DNA of 6,533 bases from assembly GCA_028825345.1 (NCBI GenBank), contig JAPKAJ010000124.1:1-6533 (forward strand), in the 5' to 3' direction. Below are positions 1 to 4,217 of the stretch, one piece after another. This DNA comes from Arenicellales bacterium (GTDB lineage Bacteria > Pseudomonadota > Gammaproteobacteria > Arenicellales > UBA868). The stretch's first letter is position 1. Each line of letters opens with the position of its first letter. The notes below the pieces were generated by a model that did no database searches, was not told where the DNA came from, and saw only the letters and a program-made list of their open reading frames with translations. Position numbers and translations under genes: made by a program.

Positions 1-248
1 CGAGCCAGCAGCCTCACCAGGTTTCTGCCAACATCATCCAGCAGTTCACCGCAGCTGTCGATCAGGATTGTGGCGATCTCTTCGCGGGCCACGCGTGGGT
101 GGGAGAAAAGAGTGCTCACCTGTGGCTGGGTCGCTATCTCGGCTAACGCGTGCAACACCTCCGACCAACGTACATAGTCGCCAGAGTCCCGGGCCAGTTC
201 AAATACGGCCTGGGCGTAGGGGCGGGCAATGCTGGATATTTCTGACAC
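1..248 (-). CDS. atpH: ATP synthase F1 delta subunit (OSCP), N-terminal part, runs off the left edge
   Basis: The delta subunit joins the peripheral b stalk to the top of the F1 head. Only the first 82 codons lie in the window; the family is normally about 178 residues. The start is a GTG at 246-248, giving Met-Ser-Glu-Ile-Ser-Ser-Ile-Ala-Arg-Pro-Tyr-Ala-Gln-Ala. This matches the conserved ARPYA(K/Q)A opening of gammaproteobacterial delta subunits. No ATG, TTG or other GTG lies in frame between it and the atpF stop 31 nt upstream, so the start is well fixed. The rest reads as the helical N-terminal domain (for example FSHPRVAREEIATIL at about residues 48-62). No clear Shine-Dalgarno precedes the GTG, so translation may depend on coupling to atpF. 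It is the last gene seen of the operon; atpA, G, D and C are expected beyond position 1 by inference. Confidence 0.95.
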   Translation of the reverse strand, partial: MSEISSIARPYAQAVFELARDSGDYVRWSEVLHALAEIATQPQVSTLFSHPRVAREEIATILIDSCGELLDDVGRNLVRLLA

Positions 249-279
249 GGTAGCTGTGAATTCGTTGGATTGGTGTGCG

Positions 280-750
280 TTACAGTTCGGCCGTCAGGTC
301 ATCCAGCATCTGTGCATGGGCGCTGGGATCAACCTCGCGGGCCAAAATCCGTGATGCACCGGCAACTGCCAGTGTGGCTAACTGCCCCCGCAGAGACTCG
401 CGCGCCAGGTTGGCTTCTTTCTCGATCTCACTACGGGCCGCAACCAAAATACGTTCGCCTTCGGTCCGGGCATTGCCCTTGGCTTCTTCGATCATCTCAA
501 CCTCGCGGCGTTCTGCTCGGCGGATGATCTCCTGCGCCTGCTCCTTGGCTTCAGTAGTTACCTGTGCAACGTGTTCCTGGGCTCTGGCTTTTTCCCGTTG
601 CCCTTCTTCAGCTGCAGCCAAGCCGTCAGCGATCTTGGTCTTTCTTTCGTTGAGCGCCGAGATAATCGGCGGCCAGACGAATTTCATGCAGAACCAGACG
701 AAAATAACAAAAGCAATGCTCTGACCGATCAGCGTCAGGTTGATGTTCAT
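280..750 (-). CDS. atpF: ATP synthase Fo subunit b (peripheral stalk)
   Basis: Subunit b forms the membrane-anchored dimeric stator that holds F1 against rotor torque. The 156-residue protein has the same length as E. coli b. Residues about 5-27 form one hydrophobic membrane helix (GQSIAFVIFVWFCMKFVWPP). A long, charged Ala/Glu/Arg/Lys-rich coiled coil follows from about 35 to 125, then a short C-terminal segment that contacts delta. The KFVWPPI turn after the membrane helix is typical of the family. The start ATG at 748-750 has a weak AAGG element about 8 nt upstream. It lies 23 nt after atpE and 31 nt before atpH, in one operon. Nothing looks disrupted. Confidence 0.97.
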   Translation of the reverse strand: MNINLTLIGQSIAFVIFVWFCMKFVWPPIISALNERKTKIADGLAAAEEGQREKARAQEHVAQVTTEAKEQAQEIIRRAERREVEMIEEAKGNARTEGERILVAARSEIEKEANLARESLRGQLATLAVAGASRILAREVDPSAHAQMLDDLTAEL

Positions 751-773
751 AGCCTGTACCTTGTAACTGGTGG

Positions 774-1010
774 TCAGCCGCCTACAACGGCGAACATGAT
801 GTAAAGCGCGATCGCTACACCGATGATCGGGATAGCATCGACAAGGCCCATCACAATAAAGAACTGGGTGCGAAGCATCGGCAGCAATTCAGGCTGGCGG
901 GCAATACCCTCAAGAAAGCGGGCGCCCAAAACGCCAACGCCAACGCCAACGCCTATGCCGGCAAGGCCGAGCAGCACTGCACCGGCAACGTAGAGTAGAG
1001 CAATTTCCAT
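774..1010 (-). CDS. atpE: ATP synthase Fo subunit c (rotor ring proteolipid)
   Basis: Subunit c oligomerises into the membrane ring that carries protons and turns the central stalk. The 78-residue protein is a two-helix hairpin. Helix 1 carries an uninterrupted GxGxGxGxG run at residues 18-26, the close-packing motif between c protomers. The polar loop has the conserved Arg38-Gln39-Pro40. Helix 2 has the proton-carrying carboxylate Asp58 in the context GLVDAIPIIG. The residues after the carboxylate are Ala-Ile, not the Ser/Thr seen in sodium-binding rings, so proton coupling is expected. The ATG at 1008-1010 is preceded by AGGAG with a 6-nt spacer, the strongest ribosome-binding site in the operon. 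Confidence 0.98.
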   Translation of the reverse strand: MEIALLYVAGAVLLGLAGIGVGVGVGVLGARFLEGIARQPELLPMLRTQFFIVMGLVDAIPIIGVAIALYIMFAVVGG

Positions 1011-1067
1011 GAGTTTCTCCTGTAGGAAGTTGTCAGGTTAAGTCAAATATAAACCGAATAAAGAAAA
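1011..1067 (-). promoter_or_regulatory. atpE translation initiation region (AU-rich leader plus strong SD)
   Basis: This 57-nt gap between atpB and atpE is much longer than the other gaps in the operon (2, 23 and 31 nt). Read on the minus strand it is AU-rich and little structured at its atpB end, then has AGGAG at 1017-1021, six bases before the atpE ATG. In E. coli the equivalent atpB-atpE region is a known translational enhancer that helps produce the excess of c subunits. The same role here is inferred from position, composition and the strong SD. Confidence 0.6.
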
Positions 1068-1928
1068 CTAGTGATGGCTATGGGCCATCTCCAAATACAC
1101 AATAGTCAGTGTCATAAAGATGAATGCCTGCAGCAATACGATCAGTATATGGAACACTGCCCACGCCCACTGCAACACCCCCCCAGCGACTGCCAGTACC
1201 GCACCACCAGAAAACAATAGTGCAATTAGGATAAAAATCATCTCCCCGGCAAACAGATTACCGAAAAGGCGAAGTGACAGCGATATGGGTTTGGATATCA
1301 GGCTGACGAACTCAAGGAAGAAGTTCGCCGGCACGAACAGAATTTTGAGGATCGGATTTTTGGCCTGAAAAGGCTGCATGGTGAGCTCAGCGGCAAACCC
1401 GCCCAGGCCTTTCACCTTGATACTATAGAACAGTGTCAGCACGAATACGCCCAACGCCATACCGAAGGTCGCATTCGGGTCAGTGGTAGGTACCACCTTC
1501 ATGTATTCGATCCCCATCAGGTGAGCGATCTGTGGTATCCAGTCAACCGGCACCAAATCCATGGTGTTCATCAGTAGCACCCAGACAAACAGCGTCAGGG
1601 CCAGCGGCGCGACCATATCGTTCTTGTGTGAAAACGATCCGCGAACGTTATCGTCCACGAATTCGACGATCCACTCGACGAAGTTGAGAAAACCTTTGGG
1701 GGTCTGTGCGCTTGCGCGTTTTGCCGCTTTTCGAAAACCCCACAGGAACACGGCTCCGAGCAATATCGACCAGAACATGGTATCGAGATGGATTGCCCAG
1801 AATCCCATCGCCTTGGCTTCAGCCGCGCCATGGGCAACGCCCCAGCTACCATCCGCATGCTGACCATAGGTCAGGTTCTGCAGATGGTGTTTAATGTATT
1901 CGGTAGTGGTTTGCGCGTCGCTTGCCAT
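1068..1928 (-). CDS. atpB: ATP synthase Fo subunit a (proton channel stator)
   Basis: Subunit a provides the two half-channels that deliver protons to and from the c-ring. The 286-residue protein is slightly longer than E. coli a (271). The N-terminal block with EYIKHHLQNLTYG is characteristic of gammaproteobacterial subunit a. Several hydrophobic segments follow. The essential arginine is Arg220 in SLSLRLFGNLFAGE, with Glu229 nine residues later as in E. coli (R210/E219). His260 and Gln267 in FHILIVLLQAFIF match E. coli His245/Gln252. The end, EMAHSHH, is histidine-rich. The ATG at 1926-1928 lies only 2 nt after the atpI stop, so its ribosome-binding site falls inside atpI and coupling is likely. 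All channel residues are present. Confidence 0.98.
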   Translation of the reverse strand: MASDAQTTTEYIKHHLQNLTYGQHADGSWGVAHGAAEAKAMGFWAIHLDTMFWSILLGAVFLWGFRKAAKRASAQTPKGFLNFVEWIVEFVDDNVRGSFSHKNDMVAPLALTLFVWVLLMNTMDLVPVDWIPQIAHLMGIEYMKVVPTTDPNATFGMALGVFVLTLFYSIKVKGLGGFAAELTMQPFQAKNPILKILFVPANFFLEFVSLISKPISLSLRLFGNLFAGEMIFILIALLFSGGAVLAVAGGVLQWAWAVFHILIVLLQAFIFMTLTIVYLEMAHSHH

Positions 1929-1930
1929 GT

Positions 1931-2332
1931 CTAAGTGTCGCTACTTTGTACAGTGATCGCCCCGAAGGTTGCCGCGAGCAAGGCTGTCACCAGTCCTGTC
2001 AGGAAACCTGCAATTGCCAGATCCTTTATCAATGCGAATGCCAGCGCGCATAGAGCGCCGGTAATCACCAATTTGCCAAATTCTGCTCGGTACAGGTTGA
2101 GCAGTTCCCTCTGGGCCGATGTATCGGCTGGGGACGCGTAGACCCGCCAAACGGCGTACACATTTGCCAACAACCCAGCGCTACCGCCCAGTAGTGCCGA
2201 GCGCGCCTGCCCCTCGGTCAACAACGCAAACAGCACCACTACACCGCCAACCGCCATAACCGCGACGCCAAGAATCCGCCAGAGAGTTTTGCCAACCGGC
2301 GTTTCCGCTTGGGCTTTGCACGCTACTGCCAT
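1931..2332 (-). CDS. atpI: ATP synthase accessory protein AtpI
   Basis: AtpI is a small membrane protein encoded at the head of many atp operons. In other bacteria it assists c-ring assembly and magnesium or Fo stability, but it is not part of the final enzyme. The 133-residue protein has four predicted hydrophobic segments at about residues 19-40, 45-63, 88-105 and 107-127. They are split by a polar stretch (residues about 67-87, with Arg and Tyr) typical of the family. Sequence conservation of AtpI is low, so the call rests on size, topology and its position just before atpB. The ATG at 2330-2332 is the only in-frame start; GAGG lies 14 nt upstream, which is too far for a good SD, so initiation may be weak. 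Confidence 0.9.
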   Translation of the reverse strand: MAVACKAQAETPVGKTLWRILGVAVMAVGGVVVLFALLTEGQARSALLGGSAGLLANVYAVWRVYASPADTSAQRELLNLYRAEFGKLVITGALCALAFALIKDLAIAGFLTGLVTALLAATFGAITVQSSDT

Positions 2333-2358
2333 CTGGGTGCCGGAAACCTCGGCTGGGC

Positions 2359-2371
2359 CCGGGGGCCAAAC
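2359..2371 (+). repeat. 13-bp direct repeat, copy 1 (CCGGGGGCCAAAC)
   Basis: This is a perfect match to 2523-2535, in the same orientation and 164 bp apart. This copy lies in the atp leader, between the predicted transcription start and atpI. Its G/C runs make chance matches likelier than for random sequence. Confidence 0.5.
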
Positions 2372-2389
2372 GTATATTGCCCCCGTGAG

Positions 2390-2407
2390 TTATTTGCACT
2401 GCAATAA
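2390..2407. repeat. Imperfect palindrome at the start of the atp leader
   Basis: TTATTTGCACTGCAATAA is an inverted repeat with arms TTATTTGCA and TGCAATAA, with one base missing from the second arm. It begins about 4 nt downstream of the predicted atp transcription start. It could be an operator half-site pair or a weak leader hairpin, or it could be chance. No known regulator site is recognised. Confidence 0.35.
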
Positions 2408-2417
2408 AGGGTCGCGC

Positions 2418-2447
2418 AGTATAGGGGAGCGCCACCGCGAGGGTCAA
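2418..2447 (-). promoter_or_regulatory. Likely sigma70 promoter of the atp operon
   Basis: Read on the minus strand, TTGACC at 2442-2447 is a good -35 box and TATACT at 2418-2423 is a good -10 box, separated by 18 nt. Transcription would start near 2411, giving a leader of about 80 nt before the atpI ATG. It lies between the DsbA-like gene and atpI, on the same strand. This is pattern recognition; no start site has been measured. Confidence 0.7.
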
Positions 2448-2522
2448 TCCTATATCCCAATAAACAGCCGTTATCTAGCTCAAAAAAGCCGCGTTGACGA
2501 AAATCGGGCGCAAGAACCCTAT

Positions 2523-2535
2523 CCGGGGGCCAAAC
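2523..2535 (+). repeat. 13-bp direct repeat, copy 2 (CCGGGGGCCAAAC)
   Basis: Second perfect copy of the repeat at 2359-2371. It lies just past the stop codon of the DsbA-like gene and upstream of the atp promoter, so the two copies bracket that promoter. Confidence 0.5.
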
Positions 2536-2540
2536 CGTGC

Positions 2541-3173
2541 TCAGCAGATCAATTCGGCCCAGCGCGCGCGCAAACTATCAGCATCCGTATATCCAGCACA
2601 CAAAAGACCATAGCGGGAATTACCCTCATCGTCCTCACAGCGCCAGGTGACGGTAGGAAATCCGGTCACACCAAAAGTGCGCACTGTTGCTAATTCATCG
2701 ACAAAGGTCTTTTGTGTCTGCAGCGCCGTGAGATCACGGGCAAATTGCCCACTATCGATTCCAATTTGATGGGCTATCGCGATCAGGGTATCGGTATCAG
2801 AAGGGTTGCGGGCCTCAAGGAAGTACCCACGCTGTATCGCCTCATACATAGTTGATCGGGCAGATCGGTCCTGCAGTCCTGCCGCTATCACGGCCCGGCA
2901 AGCCGGATAAGTAGTGCGACGCGGCTTGCACGTCTCCCAGAACTCGAAATTAAACAGGGCGCCGGTCTGACTGGCGACGGTGCGCCAAGCGTTTTGAACA
3001 TACTGACGAGTCGGCTCATCCATCGGCTGATCCGTGTCTTGCGCTAAGCCGCCCATCAAATCGATGATCTGAACCGATGATGGCAATTCTTCGCGCAATG
3101 CTTGCCAGGCCGACCTGAATCCCCAACACCAGCTACACATCGGATCGACGATTAGATAGAGCGTCATCTTCAT
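2541..3173 (-). CDS. DsbA-family (FrnE-like) thioredoxin-fold oxidoreductase, cytoplasmic
   Basis: This 210-residue protein opens with a beta strand leading straight into DPMCSWCWGF. That gives a CxxC active site at Cys13/Cys16 (CSWC), typical of the DsbA/FrnE-like branch of the thioredoxin superfamily. The helical insertion runs over about residues 50-150. The cis-proline loop opposite the CxxC is GVTGFPTV (Pro173). Five further cysteines (82, 92, 179, 192 and 210, the last being the C-terminal residue) are more than usual. There is no signal peptide, so it should act in the cytoplasm on disulfides or a small thiol substrate; the substrate is unknown. Met3 is an alternative start, and neither start has a good SD. 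It lies upstream of the atp promoter on the same strand, but probably in its own transcription unit. Confidence 0.88.
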   Translation of the reverse strand: MKMTLYLIVDPMCSWCWGFRSAWQALREELPSSVQIIDLMGGLAQDTDQPMDEPTRQYVQNAWRTVASQTGALFNFEFWETCKPRRTTYPACRAVIAAGLQDRSARSTMYEAIQRGYFLEARNPSDTDTLIAIAHQIGIDSGQFARDLTALQTQKTFVDELATVRTFGVTGFPTVTWRCEDDEGNSRYGLLCAGYTDADSLRARWAELIC

Positions 3174-3189
3174 ATCAAGGCCAAATTGC

Positions 3190-3215
3190 GCTGTATGGAG
3201 ATGCTGTATGGAGAT
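3190..3215. repeat. Perfect 13-bp tandem duplication upstream of the DsbA-like gene
   Basis: GCTGTATGGAGAT occurs twice, head to tail and without a gap (3190-3202 and 3203-3215), starting 17 bp upstream of the DsbA-like start codon. It may be a recent slippage duplication or a pair of binding sites; the sequence alone cannot decide. Confidence 0.75.
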
Positions 3216-3270
3216 ATAGACGGTTTCATCTTGCCACCGGTCAGAGTCTGGATCGTCCTGAAGTTAGCCA

Positions 3271-3288
3271 GGCGGTATTGCGACCGCC
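3271..3288. repeat. Short perfect inverted repeat in the divergent intergenic region
   Basis: GGCGGT (3271-3276) and ACCGCC (3283-3288) form a perfect 6-bp stem around a 6-base loop. No T-run follows on either strand, so it is not an obvious terminator. It overlaps the possible plus-strand -35 box, which would suit an operator, but this is inference. Confidence 0.4.
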
Positions 3289-3305
3289 CCAGTCAACCAT
3301 TTAAT
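3278..3305 (+). promoter_or_regulatory. Possible weak promoter for the short ORF and methyltransferase-tolC unit
   Basis: TTGCGA at 3278-3283 and TTTAAT at 3300-3305 are 16 bp apart, which is a tolerable sigma70 layout. Transcription would begin only a few bases before the AGGAG at 3307-3311, giving a very short leader. The match is weak, and another start further upstream is possible. Confidence 0.3.
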
Positions 3306-3317
3306 CAGGAGAAGCCT

Positions 3318-3539
3318 ATGTCAAGTGCGTCCACTGTATCCGATACCCGAAGGCGTCGGCTACTGCAATCCTTAACAGCGGGCCGCGTAGTTCTGGCCAC
3401 GCCAGCGTCGGGGCGTCGGCTGGCCGTGAAAGATGCTTTAGTAAGGCATATCAAGCCTTGTTATTTCAGTTCAGGAGTCGTCGAAAATATGATCCAGCGT
3501 GCTAGACTTTTAGCGTTTTCTATTCCCTCGTATGGTTGA
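3318..3539 (+). CDS. Short ORF with a twin-arginine-like start, possibly decayed
   Basis: Translation signals are good: AGGAG at 3307-3311, six bases before the ATG at 3318. The 73-residue product starts MSSASTVSDTRRRRLLQSL and continues into AGRVVLATPAS. This resembles the n- and h-regions of a Tat signal peptide, except that an Arg interrupts the hydrophobic core. After about residue 31 the sequence has no recognisable domain. A possible hairpin lies inside it at 3439-3463. The stop codon overlaps the upstream candidate start of the methyltransferase by 8 bases, which would allow translational coupling. It may be a genuine small exported protein, a leader ORF, or the remnant of a longer gene. 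I do not recognise the family. Confidence 0.4.
   Translation: MSSASTVSDTRRRRLLQSLTAGRVVLATPASGRRLAVKDALVRHIKPCYFSSGVVENMIQRARLLAFSIPSYG
3439..3463 (+). repeat. Possible RNA hairpin inside the short ORF
   Basis: The segment can fold as a 9-bp stem (TAGTAAGGC with GCCTTGTTA, two of the pairs being G-U wobbles) around a 7-base loop, followed by TTTC. It resembles a weak intrinsic terminator or attenuator, but the T tract is short and the stem has only three G-C pairs. A role in limiting transcription into the methyltransferase is possible but unproven. Confidence 0.3.
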
Positions 3540-4197
3540 CCCAATGGACATTGAACGCGCACGCTTTAATATGATCGAACAGCAGATCAGGACCTGGGAG
3601 GTACTGGATTCTTGGGTGTTGTCAACGCTGCAGGACTTTCACCGCGAAGATTTTGTCCCTGCCGGATACACGGATCTGGCGTTTGCAGATATTCAGATAC
3701 CTATCGGCCACGGCCAAACCATGATGGAGCCCAGGCTTGAAGCAAGGCTGCTGCAGACCCTGGCTCTCACTGGAGGCGAATCCGTTCTTGAAATCGGAAC
3801 CGGCACGGGTTGCATGACCGCATTATTGGCCCGTTGTGCCAAAACAGTGACTAGCGTCGATATCCATGGTGATTTCCTGAAAGGCGCAGCACAACGTCTG
3901 AGACAAACAGGTATTAACACGGTCACTCTGGAGGAAGGAGACGCGGCGGATGACTGGAAGCCGGGGTCCACATGGGACGCTATTTTGCTGACGGGTTCCG
4001 TTCCTGAAATTCCACCTGCGTTTGAAAGGGCCGTGGCAAAAAATGGCCGCTTGGTTGCAGTGGTTGGACAGAATCCAATTATGGAAGCGATAATCATCTT
4101 TCGAGACGCCAATGGTGCCCTGTCACGCCGATCTCTTTTCGATACCCATGTGGCGCCGTTGATCAACACACCCTCAAAGCGCGCTTTTGAGTTCTGA
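3532..4197 (+). CDS. Protein-L-isoaspartate O-methyltransferase-like SAM-dependent methyltransferase
   Basis: The fold is a class I SAM methyltransferase of the PCMT family, and the 221-residue length is normal. Numbering from the ATG at 3532, motif I is VLEIGTGTG (85-93), the acidic residue after strand 2 is Asp110 (SVDI), and GDAAD lies at 137-141. DAILLTGSVPEIPPAF (149-164) matches the family's DAIIVTAAxPEIP block. The canonical GxGQTISQP substrate loop reads GHGQTMMEP here (59-67), so the usual Ser is missing and repair of isoaspartate is uncertain. The start may instead be the ATG at 3544, because relatives begin M-(N/D)-x-E-x-A-R-F-N-M-I-E-Q-Q-I-R; neither start has a clear SD. It lies 20 nt upstream of tolC on the same strand, so the two are probably co-transcribed. 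Confidence 0.88.
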   Translation: MVDPMDIERARFNMIEQQIRTWEVLDSWVLSTLQDFHREDFVPAGYTDLAFADIQIPIGHGQTMMEPRLEARLLQTLALTGGESVLEIGTGTGCMTALLARCAKTVTSVDIHGDFLKGAAQRLRQTGINTVTLEEGDAADDWKPGSTWDAILLTGSVPEIPPAFERAVAKNGRLVAVVGQNPIMEAIIIFRDANGALSRRSLFDTHVAPLINTPSKRAFEF

Positions 4198-4217
4198 TAG
4201 GCGCCGGTATCCGATTC

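Noticed and set aside
275..724. 149-codon plus-strand open frame opposite atpF
   Set aside because: It is a shadow of the Ala/Glu/Arg-rich coiled-coil coding of atpF; the Ser/Ala-rich product has no recognisable domain.
2476..2510. T6 run on the minus strand after the DsbA-like gene, possibly an intrinsic terminator
   Set aside because: The bases before the T run allow only a short, bulged stem, so it is not convincing as a terminator.
2289..2693. 134-codon plus-strand open frame spanning atpI's start, the atp promoter and the end of the DsbA-like gene
   Set aside because: It is antisense to well-supported genes, crosses a promoter, has no domain-like composition and no SD.
3265..3297. Minus-strand promoter for the DsbA-like gene starting from TTGACT at 3291-3296
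   Set aside because: No -10-like hexamer lies 16-18 bp downstream on that strand; the nearest A/T-rich words are at the wrong distance.
3352..3421. Repeated GGCGTCGGCT at 3352-3361 and 3412-3421
   Set aside because: It is a single 10-bp GC-rich match within a small region, easily due to chance or codon use.
3693..4169. 158-codon minus-strand open frame opposite the methyltransferase
   Set aside because: It is antisense to a gene with clear SAM-binding motifs and has no family signature of its own.
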